NCBI RefSeq assembly: GCF_004784475.1
Contig: NZ_SRRT01000011.1
Coordinates: forward strand, 1-64,000
Origin: Streptomyces bauhiniae
GTDB lineage: Bacteria; Actinomycetota; Actinomycetes; Streptomycetales; Streptomycetaceae
Direction of reading: 5' to 3'
Length of the DNA stretch: 64,000 nt
This document shows, one piece after another, positions 19,793 through 28,805 of this stretch; the stretch's first letter is position 1; every line of letters begins with the position of its first letter. Made by a program: the position numbers and the translations under genes. The notes under the pieces were generated by a model. The model worked only from the letters and a program-made list of their open reading frames with translations. It did no database searches and was not told where the DNA came from.

Positions 19793-20239
19793 TCAGGGCG
19801 CTGCTGGCCGGCGGGCCGGCGGGGTGGCCAGTTCTACCGCTGTGCAGCGCCAGCGGAGGTCTTCCGACTGTTCGAGGCGGAAGGCGAGGGCTCGGAGGTG
19901 GTTGCCGGCGGCGATGCGGGCGAAGACTTCGAGGGCGCCGGTTCGGGGGACGAACCAGCCGAGGTCGTGGACGGTGGGGCGGGGGCCGTGGGTGCGGAGG
20001 GGGGTGCGTTCGGCGAGGCGGACCAGGTCGTCGTAGGCGGAGCCGGCGGTGTGGCGGAGCATCCAGTGGACGGGGCGCTGGCCGCTCAGGACGGCCAGCA
20101 GGCGGTCGGCGAAGAGGTCGGTGGGGCGCGCCGTCGTGGTGCGGCTGCGTGTGGGGGTGCCGGGGCGGCGGGTGTCGTGGCGGGTCGGCGGCCGGTGGTG
20201 CGGCCGGGTCTGCGGCTTGCGGCTCATGACCTTGTTCAT
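19793..20239 (-). CDS. Rv3235 family protein
   Basis: 148 residues. The first ~40 are very basic (Arg/Pro/Thr-rich) and probably disordered; the rest is a small conserved domain with RPVHWMLRHTAGSAYDDLV and VFARIAAGNHLRALAFRLEQ, which recalls the Rv3235 family often found downstream of or near secA in actinobacteria. Function unknown. ATG at 20239 is preceded by GGGGA; an in-frame ATG four codons later is the alternative. It converges on secA. Confidence 0.78.
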   Translation of the reverse strand: MNKVMSRKPQTRPHHRPPTRHDTRRPGTPTRSRTTTARPTDLFADRLLAVLSGQRPVHWMLRHTAGSAYDDLVRLAERTPLRTHGPRPTVHDLGWFVPRTGALEVFARIAAGNHLRALAFRLEQSEDLRWRCTAVELATPPARRPAAP

Positions 20240-20542
20240 GGAAGTCCCCGTTCGGCCGGCCCGGTATGTACCGGGCGGTAACTCAAGTAGGTGGGGACCT
20301 TGTACGGGGGCGGGGACCGGCCCGGCAAGGAAGCTCGGCCGGTGTCGCGGGCCTCGCGGGGTTCACTTATCCGTGTGACGGAGGGCTCCGTGGACCCCGT
20401 GGTCGCACGGTGCGGGAGGGTGACCCGCGGTGCGGTGGGCTGACGCCGTACGGGGGTCGGGCGGGAACTCGAAAGGGGACGGCCGCACGTATTCTGGAGG
20501 CCCTCCTTTGACCAGGAAAGTGACCAGGAAAGAGCGGCCCGC
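20240..20542. other. 303-bp divergent intergenic region
   Basis: It separates the Rv3235-like gene and the DUF6912 gene. I see a possible -10 box TATTCT at 20490-20495 for the rightward gene and a tandem 12-base duplication at 20509-20532. No gene is evident. Confidence 0.5.
20509..20532 (+). repeat. tandem 12-bp duplication at a ribosome binding site
   Basis: TGACCAGGAAAG occurs twice with no spacer (20509-20520 and 20521-20532). Each copy carries an AGGAAAG Shine-Dalgarno-like core; the second ends 10 bases before the ATG at 20543. Confidence 0.85.
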
Positions 20543-21037
20543 ATGCGCGTCTACGTACCCCTGACCCTCCCCGGCCTCGCCAAGGCCCACGAGACGGGTG
20601 TGCTGGCGGCGGACCCCTTCGCCGCCTACGCCGTGACGCCCGCGCTGCGCGAGTGGTGCGGTACGGACGACCTGGAGGAGCTGGAGTACACCGCGCTCGG
20701 CGAGGCCGCGAACGCCTCGCTTCGGCTGCTGGCCGCCGAAGCCGAGGCGGCCCCGCGCCGCATCGTCGTCGCGGTAGACGTCGCGGACGGCGCCGTCACC
20801 CCCGACCCGGACGGCCTCGGCGAGGTGACCGTCGCCGCCTCGGCCCGGCTCGCCAAGGCCGCGGCCGTGCACGCCGACGCCGACGACGCGGAGGCCGACG
20901 TCACCGCCGCCGCCCGGGCCGTCGAGGCGGCCGACGCCGGCGACGACACGGCCCGCAAGGCCGTGGACGCCGCCGACGACCACGAGCTGTTGTGGTTCGC
21001 CACGCAGGAGATCCCCAGCCTGCTCGCAGCCCCCTGA
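20543..21037 (+). CDS. DUF6912 family protein
   Basis: 164 residues. Conserved start MRVYVPLTLPGLAKAHETG, then PALREWCGTDDLEELEYTAL, and a conserved end DDHELLWFATQEIPSLL. Between them (about 105-150) lies an Ala/Asp-rich, probably helical insert. The family is common in actinobacteria next to HAD hydrolase genes, as here, with no known function. No signal peptide or membrane helix. The ribosome site is the duplicated AGGAAAG. Confidence 0.82.
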   Translation: MRVYVPLTLPGLAKAHETGVLAADPFAAYAVTPALREWCGTDDLEELEYTALGEAANASLRLLAAEAEAAPRRIVVAVDVADGAVTPDPDGLGEVTVAASARLAKAAAVHADADDAEADVTAAARAVEAADAGDDTARKAVDAADDHELLWFATQEIPSLLAAP

Positions 21038-21095
21038 CCTGCATAAACCCCCTCGCCCATACCCGCTGTCAGTGGTCCCCGGTACCTTTTTGGGC

Positions 21096-21764
21096 ATGGG
21101 GATGCAGCAGAGCGCACACATCGTCTGGGACTGGAACGGGACCCTGTTCCACGACAACGACGCGATCATCGGGGCGACCAACGCGGCCTTCGCCGAGCTG
21201 GGCCTGGAGCCGATCACGCTCGAGCGGTACCGCGCGCTGTACTGCGTCCCCGTACCGAAGTTCTACGAGCGCCTGATGGGCCGGCTGCCCAGTGACCTGG
21301 AGTGGGAGGTCATGGACGGCGCCTTCCAGCGGCACTACGCCGAGCACCGGGTGCGCTGCGGGCTCACCGAGGGCGCGGCCGAGCTGCTGGCCGGCTGGGG
21401 CGCGGACGGCCACAGCCAGTCCCTGCTGAGCATGTACGGGCACGAGGAGCTGGTCCCGCTGGTGCGCGGCCTCGGCATCGAGTCGCACTTCCTGCGCGTC
21501 GACGGCCGCACCGGCCCCTCCGGCGGCAGCAAGGCCGAGCACATGGTCCGCCACCTCAAGGCGATGAGCACCCTGGTCGACCCCGAGCGGACCGTGGTCA
21601 TCGGTGACGCGGCCGACGACGCGCTGGCCGCCCAGCACGTCGGCGCGCGTGCCGTGCTGTACACGGGCGGCTCGCACGGCCCCGAGAGCCTGCGCGGCGC
21701 CGGTGCCCCGGTGGTGGACAGCCTGGCCGAGGCCGTCGCGGAGGCCCGCCGAATAGCGTCGTAA
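21096..21764 (+). CDS. HAD superfamily hydrolase
   Basis: 222 residues with the phosphoglycolate-phosphatase-like layout. Motif I is WDWNGTLFHDND, motif II the LLSMYG Ser, motif III Lys in GGSKAEHMV, and motif IV VIGDAADDALAA. The second Asp of the usual DxDGT is Asn here (D-W-N-G-T), so the acid/base residue differs from classic phosphatases; this form is not unique in Streptomyces to my memory. Substrate unknown. Start at 21096: TACCTT at 21083-21088 stands seven bases before this ATG, pointing to a leaderless mRNA. Confidence 0.88.
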   Translation: MGMQQSAHIVWDWNGTLFHDNDAIIGATNAAFAELGLEPITLERYRALYCVPVPKFYERLMGRLPSDLEWEVMDGAFQRHYAEHRVRCGLTEGAAELLAGWGADGHSQSLLSMYGHEELVPLVRGLGIESHFLRVDGRTGPSGGSKAEHMVRHLKAMSTLVDPERTVVIGDAADDALAAQHVGARAVLYTGGSHGPESLRGAGAPVVDSLAEAVAEARRIAS

Positions 21765-22247
21765 CGGTGTCGCGGTCGTTCCCGCCCTGGCGCGAATACG
21801 CCACCGGCCCCCTCGTCGCCGCTGTGCAGAACGTCAAACTTCACCCCCCGGTTTTGTACACATACGGCTCATGACGGGGCCCCCGTCGGGAGCGATAGCC
21901 TTGTGGCGTGATCAGCGCGATATCTCGCGGGGACGCCACAGTCCCTGCCCTGCGCCCGGACCGCACGGACGAACTCCGTGACCGGGCGGCGGTCGCTGAT
22001 CTTCCCGGGCGGGACGGGGGCGTCGCAGCCCCCAGGACACCGGGGACGGCCTCCGGCACGACGGTGCGGAGAGCAGCGTCGCTTCCGACAAGTCTGTCGA
22101 CAATGGCCGAAATCCCCCCGCCCATCTCACCTCGCGGCATAGCGTCGGAACGGACCGGACACCTCGGGCCGTGGCGTCATACCGGAGGGGAAGAGACCGT
22201 ACTTCCTTCTACGTCACGCAACGGCGCGCGACAGGAGCCAGAGGACA
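21765..22247 (+). other. 483-bp region upstream of glutamate dehydrogenase
   Basis: No convincing gene. It contains a GC-rich palindromic stretch around 21872-21888 and a promoter candidate at 21872-21901. A 133-codon frame starting with GTG at 21908 exists, but it is low in conserved-looking content and runs 60 bases into the dehydrogenase gene. The likely reading is a long (about 340-base) leader for the dehydrogenase mRNA. Confidence 0.5.
21872..21901 (+). promoter_or_regulatory. candidate vegetative promoter for NAD-glutamate dehydrogenase
   Basis: TGACGG at 21872-21877 and TAGCCT at 21896-21901 are separated by 18 bases, close to the Streptomyces sigma-HrdB pattern. Transcription would start near 21908. 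Confidence 0.4.
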
Positions 22248-25200
22248 ATGCAGACCAAGCTGGACGAAGCCAAGGCCGAGCTGCTCGATCGGGCCGCTCG
22301 GGTAGCTGAGAACAGCCCGGTCGGGGGGCACCTACCGACCGGGACCACGAGCGAGGGCACCTCCGGCACCCCGGACAGCGAAGCGGTGCTCGCGTTCCTC
22401 CAGCGCTACTACCTGCACACCGCCCCGGAAGACCTGGCCGACCGCGACCCGGTCGACGTCTTCGGTGCCGCGGTCTCCCACTACCGTCTCGCCGAGACCC
22501 GCCCGCAGGGCACGGCCAACGTGCGGGTGCACACCCCGACCGTGGAAGAGAACGGGTGGACGTGCAGCCACACGGTCGTGGAGGTCGTCACCGACGACAT
22601 GCCCTTCCTGGTCGACTCGGTCACCAACGAGCTGACCCGCCAGGGCCGCGGCATCCATGTCGTGATCCACCCGCAGGTCGTCGTCCGCCGCGATGTCACC
22701 GGCAAGCTGATCGAGGTCCTGCCCACCGGCCCGCACGGCGAGCTGCCGCACGACGCGCACGTCGAATCCTGGATTCACGTCGAGATCGACCGCGAGACCG
22801 ACCGCGCCGACCTCAAGCAGATCTCCGCCGACCTGCTGCGCGTCCTGTCCGACGTGCGCGAGGCCGTCGAGGACTGGGAGAAGATGCGCGAGGCGTCCGT
22901 CCGGATCGCCGACGAGCTGCGCGACGAGCCCCGCCCCGCCGACCTCCCCGCCGCCGAGGTGGACGAGGCCCGCGAACTGCTGCGCTGGCTCTCCGCCGAC
23001 CACTTCACCTTCCTCGGCTACCGCGAGTACGAGCTGCGCGGCGACGACTCGCTGAGCGCCAAGGCCGGCACCGGCCTCGGCATCCTGCGCTCCGACCCGC
23101 ACCACTCCGAGGACGACGAACACCCGGTCAGCCCCTCCTTCGAGCGGCTCCCGGCCGACGCCCGCGCCAAGGCCCGCGAGCACCGCCTGCTGGTGCTGAC
23201 CAAGGCCAACAGCCGGGCCACCGTGCACCGCCCGTCGTACCTGGACTACATCGGCGTCAAGAAGTTCGACGCGGACGGCAACGTCGTCGGCGAGCGCCGC
23301 TTCCTCGGGCTGTTCTCCTCCGCCGCGTACACCGAGTCGGTGCGCCGGGTGCCGGTGATCCGCCGCAAGGTCGCCGAGGTGCTGGAGCGCGCCGGGTTCT
23401 CGCCCAACAGCCACGACGGCCGCGACCTGCTCCAGATCCTGGAGACCTACCCGCGCGACGAGCTGTTCCAGACCCCGCCCGCCGAGCTGCAGTCCATCGC
23501 CACCAGCGTGCTGTACCTCCAGGAGCGCCGCCGGCTGCGGCTCTACCTGCGCCAGGACGAATACGGCCGCTACTACTCGGCCCTGGTCTACCTGCCCCGC
23601 GACCGGTACACCACCGGCGTCCGGCTGCGGATCATCGACATCCTCAAGGAGGAACTGGGCGGCATCAGCGTCGACTTCACCGCCTGGAACACCGAGTCGA
23701 TCCTGTCCCGGCTGCACTTCGTCGTCCGCGTCCAGCCCGGCACCGAGCTGCCCCAGCTCTCCGACGCCGACAAGGAGCGCATCGAGGCCCGCCTGGTCGA
23801 GGCCACCCGCTCCTGGTCCGACGGCTTCGCCGAGGCGCTCAACGCCGAGTGCGGCGAGGAGCGCGCCGCCGAGCTGCTGCGCCGCTACAGCAACGCCTTC
23901 ACCGAGGGCTACAAGGCCGACCACTCCCCGCGCGCCGCGGTCTCCGACCTGGTCCACCTGGAGCGGCTGAGCAACGAGAAGGGCAACGACTTCTCGCTCA
24001 GCCTGTACGAGCCGGTGGGCGCCGCCCCCGGCGAGCGCCGGTTCAAGATCTACCGCAAGGGTGACGCGGTCTCCCTCTCCGCCGTGCTGCCGGTCCTCAA
24101 CCGGCTCGGCGTCGAGGTCGTCGACGAGCGCCCCTACGAGCTGCGCCGCACCGACCGCAGCACCGCGTGGATCTACGACTTCGGCCTGCGCCTGCCGCAG
24201 ACCGCCGGCGGCGCCGACCACCTGGGCGAGGACGGCCGCGAGCGGTTCCAGGACGCGTTCGCCGCGACCTGGACCGGCCAGGCGGAGAACGACGGCTTCA
24301 ACGCCCTCGTGCTGAGCGCCGGGCTGACCTGGCGGCAGGCGATGGTGCTGCGCGCCTACGCCAAGTACCTGCGCCAGGCGGGCTCCACCTTCAGCCAGGA
24401 CTACATGGAGGACACCCTCCGCAACAACGTCCACACCACCCGGCTGCTGGTCTCCCTGTTCGAGGCCCGGATGTCCCCGGACCGGCAGAAGGCCGGGCTG
24501 GAGATCACCGACGCCCTGCTGGAGGAGCTGGACGCCGCGCTGGACCAGGTGGCGAGCCTGGACGAGGACCGCATCCTGCGTTCCTTCCTGACCGTCATCA
24601 AGGCCACCCTGCGCACCAACTTCTTCCAGGAAGCCCGCGACGGCGGCCCGCACGCGTACGTGTCGATGAAGTTCGACCCGCAGGCCATCCCCGACCTGCC
24701 CGCACCGCGCCCGGCGTACGAGATCTGGGTGTACTCCCCGCGCGTCGAGGGCGTGCACCTGCGCTTCGGCAAGGTCGCGCGCGGCGGCCTGCGCTGGTCG
24801 GACCGGCGTGAGGACTTCCGTACCGAGATCCTCGGCCTGGTCAAGGCGCAGATGGTGAAGAACACCGTCATCGTGCCGGTCGGCGCCAAGGGCGGGTTCG
24901 TCGCCAAGCAGCTCCCCGACCCGAGCGTGGACCGGGACGCCTGGCTGGCCGAGGGCATCGCCAGCTACAAGACGTTCATCTCCGCCCTGCTCGACATCAC
25001 CGACAACATGGTGGCCGGCGAGGTCGTCCCGCCCGAGGACGTGGTCCGTCACGACGGCGAGGACACCTACCTGGTGGTCGCCGCCGACAAGGGCACGGCG
25101 ACGTTCTCCGACATCGCCAACGAGGTCGCCCAGTCCTACGACTTCTGGCTCGGGGACGCCTTCGCCTCCGGCGGCAGCGCGGGCTACGACCACAAGGGCA

Positions 25201-27191
25201 TGGGCATCACCGCGCGGGGCGCCTGGGAGTCGGTGAAGCGGCACTTCCGCGAGCTGGACCTGGACACCCAGTCCGAGGACTTCACGGTCGTCGGCATCGG
25301 TGACATGTCCGGCGACGTGTTCGGCAACGGCATGCTGCTCTCCGAGCACATCCGCCTGGTCGCCGCCTTCGACCACCGGCACATCTTCATCGACCCGGTC
25401 CCGGACGCGGCCACCGGCTACGCGGAGCGCCGCCGCCTGTTCGAGCTGCCCCGCTCGAGCTGGGCCGACTACGACACCTCGCTGCTGTCGGCGGGCGGCG
25501 GGATCTTCCCGCGCAGCGCCAAGTCGATCCCGCTGAACCACCACATCCGGGAGGCGCTGGGCATCGAGGAGAAGGTCTCCAAGATGACCCCGGCCGACCT
25601 GATGAAGACGATCCTCAAGGCGCCGGTCGACCTGCTGTGGAACGGCGGCATCGGCACCTACGTCAAGTCCTCGGCGGAGACCGACGCCGACGTCGGTGAC
25701 AAGGCCAACGACGCCATCCGCGTCGACGGCGCCGACCTGCGCGTCAAGGTCGTCGGCGAGGGCGGCAACCTGGGCCTGACCCAGCTCGGCCGGATCGAGT
25801 TCGCGCTGCAGGGCGGCCGGATCAACACCGACGCCATCGACAACAGCGCCGGTGTGGACACCTCCGACCACGAGGTGAACATCAAGATCCTGCTCAACAG
25901 CCTGGTCACCGACGGGGACATGACCGTCAAGCAGCGCAACAAGCTGCTCGCGGAGATGACCGACGAGGTCGGCGCCCTGGTCCTGCGCAACAACTACGCG
26001 CAGAACACCGCGCTGGCCAACGCGCTCGCCCAGTCCAAGGACATGCTGCACGCGCAGGCCCGGTTCATCCGGCACCTGGTGCGCGAGGGCCACCTCAACC
26101 GGGCGCTGGAGTTCCTGCCCACCGACCGCCAGATCCGGGAGCGGCTGAACCAGGGCCAGGGCCTCACCAGCCCCGAGACCGCGGTGCTGCTGGCGTACAC
26201 GAAGATCACGGTCGCCGAGGAGCTGCTGCACACCTCGCTGCCGGACGACGCGTACCTGCGCGGGCTGCTGCACGCGTACTTCCCGACCGCGCTGCGCGAG
26301 CGGTTCGCCGAGGTCATCGACAGCCACCCGCTGCGCCGGGAGATCACCACCACCGTGCTGGTCAACGACACGGTGAACACGGGCGGTACGACGTATCTGC
26401 ACCGGCTCCGCGAGGAGACGGGGGCCTCGCTGGAGGAGATCGTCCGCGCCCAGACCGCGGCCCGCGCGATCTTCTGCTCGTCCCCGGTGTGGGACGCGGT
26501 GGAGGCGCTGGACAACCAGGTCGACGCGGCCGTGCAGACCCGTATCCGGCTGCACTCGCGCCGGCTGGTCGAGCGCGGCACCCGCTGGCTGCTGAACAAC
26601 CGGCCGCAGCCGCTCCAGCTCGCCGAGACCGTGGAGTTCTTCGCGGACCGGGTCGAGCAGGTCTGGCAGCAGATGCCGAAGCTGCTGCGCGGCGCGGACC
26701 TCGAGTGGTACCAGCACGTGTACGACGAGCTGTCCGCCGCCGGTGTCCCGGCCGAACTGGCCACCCGCGTGGCCGGGTTCTCCTCCGCCTTCCCGGCGCT
26801 GGACATCGTCTCGGTGGCCGACCGCACGGGCAAGGAGCCGCTGGACGTGGCCGAGGTGTACTACGACCTCGCCGACCGGCTGCACATCACCCAGCTCATG
26901 GACCGCATCATCGAGCTGCCCCGCGCGGACCGCTGGCAGTCGATGGCCCGCGCCTCCATCCGCGAGGACCTGTACGCGGCCCACGCGGCGCTCACCGCGG
27001 ACGTGCTCGCGGCGGGCAACGGCACCTCCACGCCGGAGCAGCGGTTCAAGGCGTGGGAGGAGAAGAACGCGCCCATCCTGAGCCGGGCCCGCGCCACGCT
27101 GGAGGAGATCCGCAGCTCGGACGCGTTCGACCTCGCCAACCTCTCGGTGGCGATGCGCACGATGCGGACGCTGCTGCGCACGCACGCGTGA
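22248..27191 (+). CDS. gdh: NAD-specific glutamate dehydrogenase, large (180-kDa) class
   Basis: 1647 residues, full length for the L-180 class first characterised in Streptomyces. It interconverts glutamate and 2-oxoglutarate plus ammonia with NAD, mainly in the catabolic direction. The long N-terminal part (about 1-700) is the regulatory region special to this class; the catalytic domain begins near 800, with GLRWSDRREDFRTEILGLVK and the substrate-lysine region MVKNTVIVPVGAKGGFVAK, and the NAD fold follows (VVGEGGNLGLTQLGRIEFAL near 1166). ATG at 22248 follows GAGG and CAGGAG. Single-gene unit with a strong terminator. Confidence 0.97.
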   Translation: MQTKLDEAKAELLDRAARVAENSPVGGHLPTGTTSEGTSGTPDSEAVLAFLQRYYLHTAPEDLADRDPVDVFGAAVSHYRLAETRPQGTANVRVHTPTVEENGWTCSHTVVEVVTDDMPFLVDSVTNELTRQGRGIHVVIHPQVVVRRDVTGKLIEVLPTGPHGELPHDAHVESWIHVEIDRETDRADLKQISADLLRVLSDVREAVEDWEKMREASVRIADELRDEPRPADLPAAEVDEARELLRWLSADHFTFLGYREYELRGDDSLSAKAGTGLGILRSDPHHSEDDEHPVSPSFERLPADARAKAREHRLLVLTKANSRATVHRPSYLDYIGVKKFDADGNVVGERRFLGLFSSAAYTESVRRVPVIRRKVAEVLERAGFSPNSHDGRDLLQILETYPRDELFQTPPAELQSIATSVLYLQERRRLRLYLRQDEYGRYYSALVYLPRDRYTTGVRLRIIDILKEELGGISVDFTAWNTESILSRLHFVVRVQPGTELPQLSDADKERIEARLVEATRSWSDGFAEALNAECGEERAAELLRRYSNAFTEGYKADHSPRAAVSDLVHLERLSNEKGNDFSLSLYEPVGAAPGERRFKIYRKGDAVSLSAVLPVLNRLGVEVVDERPYELRRTDRSTAWIYDFGLRLPQTAGGADHLGEDGRERFQDAFAATWTGQAENDGFNALVLSAGLTWRQAMVLRAYAKYLRQAGSTFSQDYMEDTLRNNVHTTRLLVSLFEARMSPDRQKAGLEITDALLEELDAALDQVASLDEDRILRSFLTVIKATLRTNFFQEARDGGPHAYVSMKFDPQAIPDLPAPRPAYEIWVYSPRVEGVHLRFGKVARGGLRWSDRREDFRTEILGLVKAQMVKNTVIVPVGAKGGFVAKQLPDPSVDRDAWLAEGIASYKTFISALLDITDNMVAGEVVPPEDVVRHDGEDTYLVVAADKGTATFSDIANEVAQSYDFWLGDAFASGGSAGYDHKGMGITARGAWESVKRHFRELDLDTQSEDFTVVGIGDMSGDVFGNGMLLSEHIRLVAAFDHRHIFIDPVPDAATGYAERRRLFELPRSSWADYDTSLLSAGGGIFPRSAKSIPLNHHIREALGIEEKVSKMTPADLMKTILKAPVDLLWNGGIGTYVKSSAETDADVGDKANDAIRVDGADLRVKVVGEGGNLGLTQLGRIEFALQGGRINTDAIDNSAGVDTSDHEVNIKILLNSLVTDGDMTVKQRNKLLAEMTDEVGALVLRNNYAQNTALANALAQSKDMLHAQARFIRHLVREGHLNRALEFLPTDRQIRERLNQGQGLTSPETAVLLAYTKITVAEELLHTSLPDDAYLRGLLHAYFPTALRERFAEVIDSHPLRREITTTVLVNDTVNTGGTTYLHRLREETGASLEEIVRAQTAARAIFCSSPVWDAVEALDNQVDAAVQTRIRLHSRRLVERGTRWLLNNRPQPLQLAETVEFFADRVEQVWQQMPKLLRGADLEWYQHVYDELSAAGVPAELATRVAGFSSAFPALDIVSVADRTGKEPLDVAEVYYDLADRLHITQLMDRIIELPRADRWQSMARASIREDLYAAHAALTADVLAAGNGTSTPEQRFKAWEEKNAPILSRARATLEEIRSSDAFDLANLSVAMRTMRTLLRTHA

Positions 27192-27211
27192 CCGGCGCCG
27201 CCTGAGCGTAG

Positions 27212-27249
27212 GGGCGCCCCCGGACCGGAGAACCCGGCCGGGGGCGCCC
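27212..27249 (+). terminator. terminator after glutamate dehydrogenase
   Basis: A 12-bp perfect stem (GGGCGCCCCCGG with CCGGGGGCGCCC) with a 14-base loop is followed by TTGTCGCTTT, 20 bases after the stop codon. Confidence 0.88.
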
Positions 27250-27295
27250 TTGTCGCTTTAGGAGTGTTCTGTCCGTTTCGGATAGGGTCTGGCCC

Positions 27296-28798
27296 GTGAC
27301 AGCGAACCTCACCGGGTCCCGCGCACGGCGGGCCCGTCCGTCGTCGCGGGAGGCCCCGTCACTGGTGGCCGTCGCCCTCGCCGCGCTCGTCCCGCTGCTG
27401 ATGCTGCTGGCCGTGGTGCGGCTGCCCTGGGCCGGTGACCTGGGCATACACGCGGCGACGGTGCAGCGGCTCCGGCACAGCCTGCTGGACCCCGGCAACC
27501 CGCTGGTCGACGCGGAAACCCCGAGCCCGTACTACTCGCCCTGGATACTGGTACTGGGCCTGCTCGCCCGGCTGACCGGGCTGCCGGTGTTCGTGGTGCT
27601 GCGGATCGGCGCGCTGGCCGGGCTCGGGCTGCTGTTCACCGGGGTATGGCGGTACGTGCGCACGCTCAGCGCGCACCGGGCGGCGCCCGCGCTCGCCCTG
27701 CTGTGCCTGGTCCTCCTGTGGGGGCCCGACCTGCTCAACTGGAGCGGTTTCCTCGGCCTGAACTCCCTCGCGCTGACGGTCGCGTATCCCAGCGTGTTCG
27801 CGCTCGGGCTGTCCTTCCACTTCTGGGCCTGGCTCACGACCACCCTCCGCGCGCCCACCGGCTGGGCCCGCTGGCTCGGCCTCGGCGCGCTCTGGGCGCT
27901 GATCCTGCTCTGCCACCAGTTCACCGGCGTGGTCGCCACCCTCGGCGCGCTCGCCACGGTCCTCGCCGCCCGCCCGGACCGCCAGGTCCTCCCGAGGCTC
28001 GCCGTCGCGCTCGCCGTGGGTATCGTCCTGCTGTGGCTGTGGCCGTACTACGACTTCTTCGCGCTGTTCTCCGCCGGCACCGGGCTTGAGGCGATCCACC
28101 GTTCGCTCTACTCCGACCTGCTCGGCCGGTTCGGGCTGGCCCTGCTCGGGGTCGTCGCCCTCGCACTTCGCTGGCGGCGCGACCACCGGGACCCGCTGGT
28201 GCTCTTCTTCGCCCTGGGCGCCCTGCTGTTCGCGGCCGGGGGCCTTACCGGGCACTACTCCTGGGGCCGCGCCGCGCCCGCCGCGCTGATCCCGGCCCAG
28301 CTCGCGGCCGCGCTGGAGACGGTGTCGGCCGGGCGGCGGGCGTACCGGCTCGGCTGGGCCTGCGTGCTCGGGGCCGCCCTGGCCGTGGGCGCCTGGGGCC
28401 AGGCGGGGATGCTCGGCTATGTCGTCCCGCGCGACGCGCTGCCCGCGCCGGTCGCCGCCAAGTACCGCCCGCCGTGGGTCGGTTACCACTGGATCACGCC
28501 CTGGGTCGGCTACGGGCAGGTGGTGATGGCCCGTACGGTGCCGTCCCGGCAGATCCCCGCCTACGGCCCGTACACCGTGGCGCCCGGCTACCCGGACGTG
28601 TTCCTGCCGGACCAGGGCGGCCGGGACGCGGCGGTGCAGCGGTACTTCGACGCCGGTACCTCCTCCGAGACCCGGCGGGCCATAGCGCGCCGGTACGGGG
28701 TGCGCTGGGTGATCGGGCCGGCCGCCGACGCCGAGCCGTGGCTGCGCCCGGTGACGACCGGCCCGGCCGGACAGGTGCTCTACGCGGTGCGCGACTGA
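27296..28798 (+). CDS. polytopic membrane protein, GT-C-like
   Basis: 500 residues with about ten hydrophobic helices (first at about 22-42) and a C-terminal globular part of ~100 residues with GVRWVIGPAADAEPWLRPV. Size and topology resemble GT-C membrane glycosyltransferases or related actinobacterial proteins, but I see only a weak acidic motif after helix 1 (WAGDLGIHAATVQRL), so a catalytic role is an inference. It opens the glycopolymer locus. GTG at 27296 stands seven bases after a -10 box TAGGGT (27283-27288), so the mRNA is probably leaderless. It ends 7 bases from the convergent next gene. Confidence 0.72.
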   Translation: MTANLTGSRARRARPSSREAPSLVAVALAALVPLLMLLAVVRLPWAGDLGIHAATVQRLRHSLLDPGNPLVDAETPSPYYSPWILVLGLLARLTGLPVFVVLRIGALAGLGLLFTGVWRYVRTLSAHRAAPALALLCLVLLWGPDLLNWSGFLGLNSLALTVAYPSVFALGLSFHFWAWLTTTLRAPTGWARWLGLGALWALILLCHQFTGVVATLGALATVLAARPDRQVLPRLAVALAVGIVLLWLWPYYDFFALFSAGTGLEAIHRSLYSDLLGRFGLALLGVVALALRWRRDHRDPLVLFFALGALLFAAGGLTGHYSWGRAAPAALIPAQLAAALETVSAGRRAYRLGWACVLGAALAVGAWGQAGMLGYVVPRDALPAPVAAKYRPPWVGYHWITPWVGYGQVVMARTVPSRQIPAYGPYTVAPGYPDVFLPDQGGRDAAVQRYFDAGTSSETRRAIARRYGVRWVIGPAADAEPWLRPVTTGPAGQVLYAVRD

Positions 28799-28805
28799 GC
28801 GGGGC

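Noticed and set aside
21908..22309. 133-codon GTG frame before and into the dehydrogenase gene
   Set aside because: Although TAGCCT lies six bases before the GTG, the product is low-complexity and overlaps a certain gene by 60 bases; more likely the transcription start of a long leader.
22332..27185. 1617-codon open frame antisense to glutamate dehydrogenase
   Set aside because: Made of Val/Gly/Arg/Asp/Leu runs with no domain motif; mirrors the codon bias of the dehydrogenase gene.
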